The notes under the pieces are model-generated. The model made no database searches. It was given only the letters and a program-made list of their open reading frames with translations, and was not told where the DNA came from. A stretch of 64,000 nucleotides of DNA from DATAFF01 sp963744915 (GTDB lineage: Bacteria > Pseudomonadota > Alphaproteobacteria > Rhizobiales > Aestuariivirgaceae): assembly GCA_963744915.1 (NCBI GenBank), contig CAVUUY010000013.1, positions 186,001-250,000 of the forward strand, given 5' to 3'. Shown in pieces: positions 34,712 to 42,817 of the stretch (positions are counted from its first letter, which is position 1; each line of letters begins with the position of its first letter). A program made the position numbers and the translations under genes.

Positions 34712-35551
34712 CTACTCATGCCGGCCCCAGATCCGGCGCTTGACGAGATAGAGCAGCACCGCGAACAGGGCGAGATAGACCATGACCAAGAAACCGAGGT
34801 GCTTGCGCTCCTCCATTTTCGGCTCGCCGGCCCAGGCAAGGAACGCTGTCACGTCCTGAGCCATCTGGTCGACTGTGGCCTTGGTGCCGTCGGCATAGGT
34901 CACGGCACCGTCCGACAGCGGCGGCGGCATGCCGATCCAATGGCCGTTCTCGAAATAGGGATTGTAGAACTTGCCCTCGGGCGCTTCGGCGGCGAGCTCC
35001 TTCGGCGGATCCTGGTAGCCGGTGAGGACCGAATAGACATATTCCGGCCCGCCCATGCCCTTGATGAGCTGGGTGGTATAGAGCGTGAGCAGGCTGCCGG
35101 ACCAGCCGGCCCGCATCTTGGTCATGAGCGACAGGTCGGGCGGGAGCGCCCCGCCATTGGCGGCGCGTGCCGCAGCGTCATTGGGAAACGGCTTATTGAA
35201 GGGATCGGAGGGCAGGGCAGGGCGTTCGAACATGTTGCCCGAGGCATCCGGCCCATCCGTGACCTTGTACTCCGCCGCCATCGCCTTGACCTGTTCCGGC
35301 GGGAATTCCGGCCCGCCGGGTTCGCCGAGATTGCGGTAGCGCAGCAGCGTCATCGAATGGCAGGCCGAGCAGACCTCCTTGTAGACCTGATAGCCGCGCT
35401 GGATCTGCGCCCGGTCGAAGGTGCCGAACGGCCCTTCGAAACTGAACGCCACGTCCTTGGCGGGAAGCTTCTCCTCGGCGGCAAGGGCCGGCGCTGCAAT
35501 AGCGGTGAGCCCGAGCAGGACCAGGGCAGCGAGCGGGGCCATGCGGCTCAT
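34712..35551 (-). CDS. petC: Cytochrome c1 of the bc1 complex
   Basis: 279 aa. Signal peptide (MSRMAPLAALVLLGLTAIAAPALA), haem c motif VCSACHSM (Cys61, Cys64, His65), distal Met area in WIGMPPPLSDGAV, and a C-terminal membrane anchor (LGFLVMVYLALFAVLLYLVKRRIW). A stand-alone cytochrome c1, not fused to cytochrome b as in Bradyrhizobium fbcH. ATG at 35551, 20 nt after petB, with GAGG upstream. Passes electrons from the Rieske protein to soluble cytochrome c. Confidence 0.96.
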   Translation of the reverse strand: MSRMAPLAALVLLGLTAIAAPALAAEEKLPAKDVAFSFEGPFGTFDRAQIQRGYQVYKEVCSACHSMTLLRYRNLGEPGGPEFPPEQVKAMAAEYKVTDGPDASGNMFERPALPSDPFNKPFPNDAAARAANGGALPPDLSLMTKMRAGWSGSLLTLYTTQLIKGMGGPEYVYSVLTGYQDPPKELAAEAPEGKFYNPYFENGHWIGMPPPLSDGAVTYADGTKATVDQMAQDVTAFLAWAGEPKMEERKHLGFLVMVYLALFAVLLYLVKRRIWGRHE

Positions 35552-35571
35552 GATCGACACCTCGCCCGCTC

Positions 35572-36816
35572 TCACTCTGCCGCCCTGACTTCGGACCGTG
35601 GCGGCAGGACCGCCTCGGAGATCGATGCCGGCACCGGCCGCGGTACTTCGAGGAAACCGATCAGCGGCATGATCACCAGGAAATGGAGGAAATAATAGGC
35701 GGTGGCGATCCGGCCGATGGTGAGCCATGACCCCTCCGGCGGGTTGGACCCGACAATGCCGAGTAGGATGCTGTCGATGACCAGGAGCCAGAAGAACTGG
35801 CGATAGACCGGCCGGTAATTGGCGGAGCGCACCGGCGAGGTGTCGAGCCAGGGCAGGGCGAACAGGATCAGGATCGAGCCGAACATCGCGATGACGCCGA
35901 GCAGCTTGTCGGGGATCGATCGCAGGATCGCGTAGAACGGCAGGAAATACCACTCCGGCACGATATGAGTCGGGGTGACCAGCGGATTGGCCTTGGCATA
36001 GTTGGTCGGGTGTCCGAGATAATCCGGCGCGAAGAACATGAACGCCGCGAACAGCAGCAGGAAAACCACGATCGCATAAAGGTCCTTCATCGTGTAATAG
36101 GGGTGGAAAGGCACCGTGTCCTGCCCCGGCCTGACATCGACGCCGACCGGGTTGTTGTTGCCCGGCACATGCAGCGCCCAGATATGCAGGAACACCAGGC
36201 CCGCCAGCACGAATGGCAGGAGGTAGTGCAGCGAGAAGAACCGGTTGAGTGTCGGATTGTCGACAGAATAGCCGCCCCACAGCCAGGTCACGATCGCGTC
36301 GCCGAAAAAGGGAATGGCCGAGAACAGGTTGGTGATCACCTTGGCGGCCCAGAAGCTCATCTGTCCCCACGGCAGCACATAGCCGAGAAACGCCGTCGCC
36401 ATCATCACCAGGAGGATCAGCACCCCGATCATCCACAGCACCTCGCGCGGCGCCTTGTAGGAACCGTAATAGAGGCCGCGGAAGATGTGGATATAGACGG
36501 CGAGGAAGAACATCGAGGCGCCGACCGCGTGCATCTTCTGGATGATGTTGCCGTAATTCACGTCGCGGCGGATCGCCTCGATCGAATCGAAGGCGAAGTC
36601 GACATGCGGGACGAAGTGCATCACCAGCACGACGCCGGTGATGATCTGCACCACCAGCATCACTGCGAGAATGCCGCCGAAGGTCCAGAAGTAGTTGAGG
36701 TTGCTCGGCGTCGGGAAGTCGAGCACATGCACCTTGGCGACGCTCAGGATCGGCAGGCGCGAATCGAACCAGCGGGCCACCGGATTCTTGAAGTCGTAAC
36801 GACCATGCTCGGCCAT
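35572..36816 (-). CDS. petB: Cytochrome b of the bc1 complex
   Basis: 414 aa, eight membrane helices. Haem b ligands lie in KMHAVGASMFFLAVYIHIFRGLYY and HYLLPFVLAGLVFLHIWALH; the quinol-oxidation site carries PEWYFLPFY. The start at 36816 (MAEHGRYDFKNP) is 13 nt after petA. C-terminal tail is short. Second gene of petABC on the minus strand. Confidence 0.97.
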   Translation of the reverse strand: MAEHGRYDFKNPVARWFDSRLPILSVAKVHVLDFPTPSNLNYFWTFGGILAVMLVVQIITGVVLVMHFVPHVDFAFDSIEAIRRDVNYGNIIQKMHAVGASMFFLAVYIHIFRGLYYGSYKAPREVLWMIGVLILLVMMATAFLGYVLPWGQMSFWAAKVITNLFSAIPFFGDAIVTWLWGGYSVDNPTLNRFFSLHYLLPFVLAGLVFLHIWALHVPGNNNPVGVDVRPGQDTVPFHPYYTMKDLYAIVVFLLLFAAFMFFAPDYLGHPTNYAKANPLVTPTHIVPEWYFLPFYAILRSIPDKLLGVIAMFGSILILFALPWLDTSPVRSANYRPVYRQFFWLLVIDSILLGIVGSNPPEGSWLTIGRIATAYYFLHFLVIMPLIGFLEVPRPVPASISEAVLPPRSEVRAAE

Positions 36817-36829
36817 TGCCTGGCTCCTG

Positions 36830-37417
36830 TTACCCGATGCGGATCTTGCTGTCGTTGATATAGGCGTATTGCGGCACGTGCAGGTTCTCCGGCGCCGGTC
36901 CCTTTCTAATCCGTCCCGCCGTGTCGTAATGCGAGCCGTGACAGGGACAGAACCAGCCCCCGACCTTGTGATTGTTCTCGACCACCGTGTAGTCGCCCTC
37001 ATTGCCGATCGGCACGCAGCCGAGATGGGTGCACACGCCGAGCATCACCAGCATGCTCTCCTTGCCGCCGACCACCCGGTTCTGGTCGGTTGCCGGCGCA
37101 TTGTCCGGCAGGTTGGCGTTGCGCGCCTCGCCATCCCTGAGATCGTCCAGCGGCACCGCCTTGGCGGCCTCGATCTCCTTGGCGGTGCGGTGCCGGATGA
37201 ACACCGGATTGCCGCGCCATTTCACGGTGATCGCCTGGCCCTCGGCGATCGGCGCGAGATCGACCTCGATCGAGGCCAGCGCCCTGACCGAGGCATCGGG
37301 ATTCATCTGGTCGATGAACGGCCACAACGCGAAGACGGTGCCCACCACCCCCACCGCTCCGGTCGCGATATAGAGAAAATCCCGCCTCGTACCCTCGGCT
37401 GCTTCGGCTGTCGACAC
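36830..37417 (-). CDS. petA: Ubiquinol-cytochrome c reductase Rieske iron-sulfur subunit
   Basis: 195 aa. N-terminal twin-Arg/membrane anchor (GTRRDFLYIATGAVGVVGTVFALWPFIDQMNP), then the Rieske domain with [2Fe-2S] ligands Cys129, His131, Cys157, His160 and the disulfide Cys134/Cys159 (CTHLGC...CPCHGSHYD). The GTG at 37417 (VSTAEAAEG) has GAGGG six nt upstream; the frame upstream of it is antisense of hemF. First gene of petABC, divergent from hemF across about 136 bp that must hold the promoter. Confidence 0.96.
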   Translation of the reverse strand: MSTAEAAEGTRRDFLYIATGAVGVVGTVFALWPFIDQMNPDASVRALASIEVDLAPIAEGQAITVKWRGNPVFIRHRTAKEIEAAKAVPLDDLRDGEARNANLPDNAPATDQNRVVGGKESMLVMLGVCTHLGCVPIGNEGDYTVVENNHKVGGWFCPCHGSHYDTAGRIRKGPAPENLHVPQYAYINDSKIRIG

Positions 37418-37553
37418 GGTTGACCCTCGATAGGGACGGATTCCCGTGGGGTATTTGGCATCGGGCGAAAGCCCTGTCCAGCCATCAAAAGTCGCACAAC
37501 CCGGCGCGCCGAAGCGATTCCCCTCCGGCGCGCAATGCTCTAAGGAACGGGAG

Positions 37554-38447
37554 ATGGACGCTCCCCACGATCTGACGGCCGAGAAAGCCAGGAGCCGCGC
37601 CGCCTTCGAGGGCTTGCGGGATGCGCTTCTCGGCCGTTTCGAAGCGCTCGAGGACGCGCTTGCCGAAACGCCGCTGGCCGCGCGCCCCGCCGGCCGCTTC
37701 GTGTTGACGCCGTGGCAGCGCCAGGTGGCGGGGGCGGAGCCGGGCGGCGGCGGCGTCATGGCAGTCATGGCGGGGCGGGTGTTCGAAAAGGTCGGCATCC
37801 ACGTCTCGACGGTGTTCGGCACGTTCACCCCGGAATTCCGCCAGCAGATCCCCGGCACCGAGGAGAGCGGCGGCCGGTTTTTTGCCACCGGCATCTCGCT
37901 GATCGCCCATCCCTTCAACCCCAACGTTCCCGCCGCCCACATGAATTTGCGTTTCGTCGTCACCGCGCAATGGTGGTTCGGCGGCGGCGGCGATCTCACC
38001 CCCGTCCTCAGCCGGCGGCGCAGCGCCGAGGATCCCGACACGGTGGCCTTCCATGCCGCGCTTGCCGCCGCCTGCGGCCGCCACCCGGGTGCCGACTACG
38101 AGCGCTTCAGGGCATGGTGCGACAGCTATTTCTTCCTGCCCCACCGCGGGGAGAGCCGCGGCGTCGGCGGCATTTTCTTCGACTGGCACAACACCGGCGA
38201 TTTCGCTGCCGATCTTGCCTTCGCCAGCGATGTCGGCGCGGCCTTCGGCGCGGTCTATGGCGCGCTCGTCGAGCGCAACATGAACTTCCCCTTCAGCGAT
38301 CAGGACCGCGACGAGCAGCTGGTCCGCCGCGGCCGCTATGTCGAGTTCAATCTGCTCTATGACCGCGGCACCTTGTTCGGCCTCAAGACCGGGGGGAATG
38401 TCGAGGCGGTGCTCTCCTCGCTGCCGCCCCTGGTGAAATGGGTGTGA
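37554..38447 (+). CDS. hemF: Oxygen-dependent coproporphyrinogen III oxidase
   Basis: 297 aa. Aerobic decarboxylation of coproporphyrinogen III in haem synthesis. Seen: GGGGVMAVMAGRVFEKVGIHVSTV, FATGISLIAHPFNPNVPAAHMNLRF with conserved His residues, QWWFGGGGDLTP, RGESRGVGGIFFDW, and RRGRYVEFNLLYDRGTLFGLKTGGN. ATG at 37554 with TAAGGA upstream. Placed back to back with petABC, whose products need haem. The 3' end overlaps the first MFS gene by 10 bp. Confidence 0.96.
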   Translation: MDAPHDLTAEKARSRAAFEGLRDALLGRFEALEDALAETPLAARPAGRFVLTPWQRQVAGAEPGGGGVMAVMAGRVFEKVGIHVSTVFGTFTPEFRQQIPGTEESGGRFFATGISLIAHPFNPNVPAAHMNLRFVVTAQWWFGGGGDLTPVLSRRRSAEDPDTVAFHAALAAACGRHPGADYERFRAWCDSYFFLPHRGESRGVGGIFFDWHNTGDFAADLAFASDVGAAFGAVYGALVERNMNFPFSDQDRDEQLVRRGRYVEFNLLYDRGTLFGLKTGGNVEAVLSSLPPLVKWV

Positions 38448-39616
38448 GCCGCGCGGCGGGCCGGGCCTCGGGGCGCGGCTCGCTCCAGAACCTCATCGCC
38501 GCCATCGCCACCATCGTCGTGGCCGACATCGGCTTCGGCCTCACCTATCCGCTGCTCAACGTCATTCTCGAGTCCCGCCACGTCGATGCGGCGGTGATCG
38601 GGCTCAACGCCGCCATGGGTCCGCTCGGCATCATCGCCGCCGGGCCGTTCATTCCCCGGCTTGCCCGCCATTGGGGCGGCCAGCGCCTGGCGCTCGCCGC
38701 CATCATTGCCATCATCGCGGTGCTGCTCAGCTTTCCGCTGCTTCCCGCGATCGAGATCTGGTTCGTGACCCGGTTCCTGTTCGGTGCCGCCGGCGGCACC
38801 CTCTACGCGCTGAGCGAGGCCTGGATCCTCGGCTTCGCCCCGGCCGAGGCGCGCGGCCGGGTGGCGGCGATCTACGGCTCCATGCTGTCGCTGGGCTTCT
38901 CCGCCGGGCCGTTCCTGATGCCCTATACCGGGGTCGAGGGCTATCTGCCCTTCGTGCTCGCCACGATCCTGGTGGGCCTGAGCGCGCTGCCGCTGTTGTT
39001 CATCGATCTCGCCGGCACGGATAGGGAGGACACCGGCGGCGGCACCACCATGCTCGGCTTTGCCCGCCGCGCTCCGCTGCTGCTGCTGGCGGTCGCCACC
39101 CTCACCATGTTCGACTCCGTCATGCTGGCCTTCTTCCCGATCTTCGGCCTGCGCAGCGGCCTCGATCTCAAGACTGCGTCCTTTGCGCTGGCCGTGGCGA
39201 TCGCCGGCAATGCCGTGCTGCAATATCCCGTCGGCTGGCTCGCCGACCGCTGGTCGCGCCAGGGCGTGCTGTGGGTTGCCGTCATCGCGACGCCGCTGCT
39301 TGCCCTGTCGCTGCCCGTCGTCGTCCTGACGCCGCTGCTGTGGCCGGTCGCGCTGCTGCTCGGCACCTGCGCCTATGCCGTATACATCATCGCCATGACG
39401 GTGATGGGCGACCGCTTCCAGGGCCGCGACCTGGTGGCGGGCTCCGCCGCCTTTGCCGCCATGTGGGGGGTGGGCGGCATCATCGGACCGCCGCTTGCCG
39501 GCTTTGCCCTCGATCTCCTGGGTCCTTCCGGGATCGCCTACACCATGGCGACGATCTATGGCGGACTCATCGCCGGGCTGTGGCTTGCCGATGGGCAATT
39601 GGTGAGAAAGGCCTGA
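38438..39616 (+). CDS. MFS transporter
   Basis: 392 aa, twelve predicted membrane helices. MFS_1-type permease similar to YfcJ/YhhS-like sugar-efflux relatives: IGFGLTYPLLNVILESRHVDAAVIGLNAAMGPLGIIAAGPFIPRLARHWG (helices 1-2 and loop), RFLFGAAGGTLYALSEAWI, and GNAVLQYPVGWLADRWSRQ. Substrate unknown. It overlaps hemF by 10 bp, so it is expressed with it, and is clearly related to the next gene. Confidence 0.88.
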   Translation: MGVSRAAGRASGRGSLQNLIAAIATIVVADIGFGLTYPLLNVILESRHVDAAVIGLNAAMGPLGIIAAGPFIPRLARHWGGQRLALAAIIAIIAVLLSFPLLPAIEIWFVTRFLFGAAGGTLYALSEAWILGFAPAEARGRVAAIYGSMLSLGFSAGPFLMPYTGVEGYLPFVLATILVGLSALPLLFIDLAGTDREDTGGGTTMLGFARRAPLLLLAVATLTMFDSVMLAFFPIFGLRSGLDLKTASFALAVAIAGNAVLQYPVGWLADRWSRQGVLWVAVIATPLLALSLPVVVLTPLLWPVALLLGTCAYAVYIIAMTVMGDRFQGRDLVAGSAAFAAMWGVGGIIGPPLAGFALDLLGPSGIAYTMATIYGGLIAGLWLADGQLVRKA

Positions 39617-39705
39617 TTTTCGCGGCCTGAAGATTGCGCCAGCATATCTGTCCTGCGACCCCGCTTATTGACGCCATATTGGTCGCCACGGCAGAAGCTC
39701 TGCGG

Positions 39706-40884
39706 ATGGAGCGGACACTGGCGAAAAAACCCGCTGTTTCGGCGCGGGCCTGGCGCAATCTGGTTGCTGCCGTAGCGGCGATCGCGGTTTTCGGCTTCGC
39801 GCTTGGGCTAATGTTCCCATTGCTATCGCTCATTCTTGCCGAGCGCGGTTATTCCGACGACCTGATCGGGCTCAATGCCGCGATGTCGCCGATCGGCATC
39901 CTCGCCTCCTCGCTGATGATCCCGTCGCTGGTGCGCCGCTTCGGCGTCAAGCCGGTCATTCTCGGGGCCGCCTTCTCCACCGCCCTGATCGTTCTCGCCT
40001 ACAAGGTCCTGTGGTCGGTCGAATGGTGGTTCGTGCTGCGCTTCCTCCAGGGCATGAGCGTCTCGACGCTTTTCGTGCTGAGCGAATCCTGGGTCGTGAA
40101 ATTTGCCAGGGACGGCCAGCGCGGCAAGGTCGTCGCCATCTATGCCAGCGTGCTCTCGGCGAGCTTCGCCTGCGGCCCGCTGCTGATCAGCCTCATCGGC
40201 GTCGAGGGCTGGCGACCGTTCCTGATCGGCGCCGCCGTGCTGGTATCGGCCATGGTCCCCCTCGCTTCGGTGCGCGAGCCACGGATCGACCGGGCGGCCG
40301 ACGATCACCGCGCGTCGCTGCTGAGCTTCATCCCCAAGGCGCCGGTCCTGCTCGCCGCCGTCGGCATCTTTGCAGTCTTCGATGCCGCGACCTTGAGCCT
40401 CCTGTCGGTCTATGGCGTCCGCATGGGCCTTGGCATCGAAACCGCCTCGCTCGCCCTGACGGCGCTCGTCGCCGGCAACATCCTGCTGCAATTTCCCATC
40501 GGCTGGCTGGCCGATCTCTATCCCAAGCGCCAGGTCATGGCCGGCTGCACGCTCGCCACCGTCGTCGGGCTGCTGGTGCTGCCCTTCTGCATGGGGGGTG
40601 TTCTGATGTGGCCGGTGCTGGTGGTCATCGGCTCGACCGGCTACGGTCTCTACAGCGTGGCGCTGGCCGAGCTCGGCGATCGCTTCCGGGGGGACGAGCT
40701 GGTCGCCGGCGCAGCGGCCTTCGCCTCGGTGTGGGGAGCAGGGGCGCTGGTCGGCGCTTCGGTCGGAGGCTTGGCCATGACGGTGTTCGGGCCGCATGGC
40801 CTGCCGCTGTCGCTGGCGCTCTTTCTCGGATTGTTCCTTCTCGCAATCATCATCAGGGATCATGAGAAGCGGAGACATTTGTAA
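39706..40884 (+). CDS. MFS transporter, paralogue of the preceding gene
   Basis: 392 aa from the ATG at 39706 (MERTLAKK); the frame is open upstream to a TTG at 39634. Shares with its neighbour FALGLMFPLLSLILAERGYSDDLIGLNAAMSPIGILAS, RFLQGMSVSTLFVLSESWVVKFA, GNILLQFPIGWLADLYPKRQ and GDRFRGDELVAGAAAFASVWG, so the two arose by tandem duplication and have diverged. Substrate unknown. TAATG junction with the EamA gene. Confidence 0.87.
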   Translation: MERTLAKKPAVSARAWRNLVAAVAAIAVFGFALGLMFPLLSLILAERGYSDDLIGLNAAMSPIGILASSLMIPSLVRRFGVKPVILGAAFSTALIVLAYKVLWSVEWWFVLRFLQGMSVSTLFVLSESWVVKFARDGQRGKVVAIYASVLSASFACGPLLISLIGVEGWRPFLIGAAVLVSAMVPLASVREPRIDRAADDHRASLLSFIPKAPVLLAAVGIFAVFDAATLSLLSVYGVRMGLGIETASLALTALVAGNILLQFPIGWLADLYPKRQVMAGCTLATVVGLLVLPFCMGGVLMWPVLVVIGSTGYGLYSVALAELGDRFRGDELVAGAAAFASVWGAGALVGASVGGLAMTVFGPHGLPLSLALFLGLFLLAIIIRDHEKRRHL

Positions 40885-41816
40885 TGGGACCCCGCTTCGT
40901 CCCGAGCCATGGCGTCGGCGTCGCGCTGGGGATCGCGGCGGCGTCCTGCTGGAGCCTCGGCGGGGTCCTGGTGCGCCTCACCGACGGCATCGACAGCTGG
41001 CAGATCGTCCTTTACCGCTCGCTCACCGTGCTCCTGCTGATCGGGGGATGGTTGGTCCTCACCCATGGTCGGCGCACCCCGGCCGTCATGCGCCAGGCCG
41101 GGTTGGGTGCGGTCGTCGCCGGCATTGCCATCGGCCTCGCCGGGCTGTGCTTCGTCCTGTCGCTGTTCTACACCACCGTGGCCCAGTCGATCTTCATGAG
41201 CGGCATCGCGCCATTCTGCGCCGCCTTTCTCGGCTGGTGGCTGCTCGGTGAGCGGGTGAGCCGGGCGAGCTTCGCCGCCATGACCATCGCCCTTATCGGC
41301 CTTGCCATCATGGTCGCCGGCAGCTTCGGCAAGACCAGCTTCATCGGCACGCTGTTCGCGCTCTATTCCGCCTTCTGCTTCTCCTGCTACTCGGTGCTGC
41401 TGCGTTTCGGGCAGCAGAGCGACATGACGGTTGCCCTGGTCTGGAACGCGGTGTTCCTCTGCCTCGTGTCGGCGATCGCGCTGCTGACGCCGACGCCGCT
41501 GCGCGCCGGCTTCGGACCGGGCGAGTTCCTCATCGGCTGGAGCAATTTCATGTGGGTCATCTTCATGGGCGCAATCCAGTTGACCCTCGGGCTCGTTCTG
41601 TTCACCCTGGCCTCGCGCAGCGTCCCGGCGGCGCAATTGGCGCTGCTGGCGCTGGTCGAACCGGCCTTGGGGCCGGTCTGGGCGTTCCTCGCGGTCAACG
41701 AGGTGCCGCCGGTGAGCACGCTGATCGGCGGCGTGGTGGTGATGAGCGCCATCGTCATCCAGGTGCTGGCGACCTCGGGAGGACGGCTGGCGCTGCCGAA
41801 GAGGAGAGTGGCATGA
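40884..41816 (+). CDS. EamA/DMT-family transporter
   Basis: 310 aa, ten predicted helices in two EamA (DUF6) repeats: ALGIAAASCWSLGGVLVRLTDGIDSWQIVLYRS with FYTTVAQSIFMSGIAPFCAAFLGWWLLGERVS, and the second half LFALYSAFCFSCYSVLLRFG...SVPAAQLALLALVEPALGPVWAFLAVNEVPP. Drug/metabolite transporter superfamily; the substrate cannot be inferred. Overlaps the MFS gene (TAATG) and the next gene (ATGA). Confidence 0.9.
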   Translation: MGPRFVPSHGVGVALGIAAASCWSLGGVLVRLTDGIDSWQIVLYRSLTVLLLIGGWLVLTHGRRTPAVMRQAGLGAVVAGIAIGLAGLCFVLSLFYTTVAQSIFMSGIAPFCAAFLGWWLLGERVSRASFAAMTIALIGLAIMVAGSFGKTSFIGTLFALYSAFCFSCYSVLLRFGQQSDMTVALVWNAVFLCLVSAIALLTPTPLRAGFGPGEFLIGWSNFMWVIFMGAIQLTLGLVLFTLASRSVPAAQLALLALVEPALGPVWAFLAVNEVPPVSTLIGGVVVMSAIVIQVLATSGGRLALPKRRVA

Positions 41817-42817
41817 GCAAGACCAATCGCGTGGTGCGGCTGAAGCAACGCCCGACCGGGGCGGTCACGGCCGGTGATTTCGCCATTCTCGAGGAGCCGC
41901 TGGCCGAGCCGAAGGACGGCGAGATCAGGGTCCGCATCGCCTATGTCTCGCTCGATCCGGCGATGCGCGGCTGGATCGCCGAGGGGCGCTCCTATGTCGA
42001 ACCGGTGGCGGTCGGCGATGTCATGCGCGCCTTTGCCGCCGGCCATGTCGAGCTGTCGCGCCATCCCAAATTCGCCGTCGGCGATGCGGTGACCGGGCTG
42101 CTCGGTGTCCAGAGCCATGCCCTTTCCGACGGCCGGGGCGTCATCAAGGTCGATGAGCAGCTGGCGCCGCTGCCGCGCTGGCTCGGCGGTCTCGGCATGC
42201 CGGGGCTCACCGCCTATTTCGGCCTCAAGCAGGTCGCCGGCATCAGCCCGGGCGAGACCGTGGCGGTGTCGGCCGCCTCGGGCGCAGTCGGCCAGGTGGT
42301 CGGACAGATCGCCAGGATCGAAGGCGCCCGTGCCGTCGGCATTGCCGGCGGCCCCGAGAAATGCGCCTTCATCACCCGCGAGCTTGGCTTCGATGCGGCG
42401 GTCGACCACAAGCGGCCCGATCTTTCCCAATCGCTCGCGGCGGCCGCGCCGCAAGGCATCGATGTCGATTTCGAGAATGTCGGCGGCGCCGTGTTCGATG
42501 CCGTGCTGGCGCGGATGAACCCGTTCGGCCGGGTGGCATTATGCGGCCTCATCTCCGCCTACAATGCCTCCGAAGCGCCGCCGGCGCCGCGCAACCTGCG
42601 CTTCGTGCTCACCATGCGGCTCAAGGTCCAGGGCTTCATCGTCTTCGACTTCGCCAAGCAGTACAAGGAGGCAACCGCCGCGCTGGTCGGCTGGTATCGC
42701 GAGGGCCGGTTGATATTGCGCGAGGACGTCCGGGAAGGTGGGCTCGACGCCTTCCCAGCCGTGCTGCAGCAGCTCTATACCGGCGGCAATTTCGGCAAGC
42801 TGGTGCTCAATTTGTGA
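41813..42817 (+). CDS. Zinc-free NADP-dependent MDR oxidoreductase (CurA-like)
   Basis: 334 aa. Medium-chain dehydrogenase of the leukotriene B4 12-hydroxydehydrogenase/curcumin reductase type: RVRIAYVSLDPAMRGWI, GMPGLTAYFGLKQVAGISPGETVAVSAASGAVGQVVGQIA (Rossmann motif), VDVDFENVGG and YKEATAALVGWYREGRLI. No zinc ligands. It reduces double bonds of enones or quinones with NADPH. Last gene of the hemF-side run; its 3' end overlaps the unrelated low-GC gene on the other strand by 11 bp. Confidence 0.9.
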   Translation: MSKTNRVVRLKQRPTGAVTAGDFAILEEPLAEPKDGEIRVRIAYVSLDPAMRGWIAEGRSYVEPVAVGDVMRAFAAGHVELSRHPKFAVGDAVTGLLGVQSHALSDGRGVIKVDEQLAPLPRWLGGLGMPGLTAYFGLKQVAGISPGETVAVSAASGAVGQVVGQIARIEGARAVGIAGGPEKCAFITRELGFDAAVDHKRPDLSQSLAAAAPQGIDVDFENVGGAVFDAVLARMNPFGRVALCGLISAYNASEAPPAPRNLRFVLTMRLKVQGFIVFDFAKQYKEATAALVGWYREGRLILREDVREGGLDAFPAVLQQLYTGGNFGKLVLNL

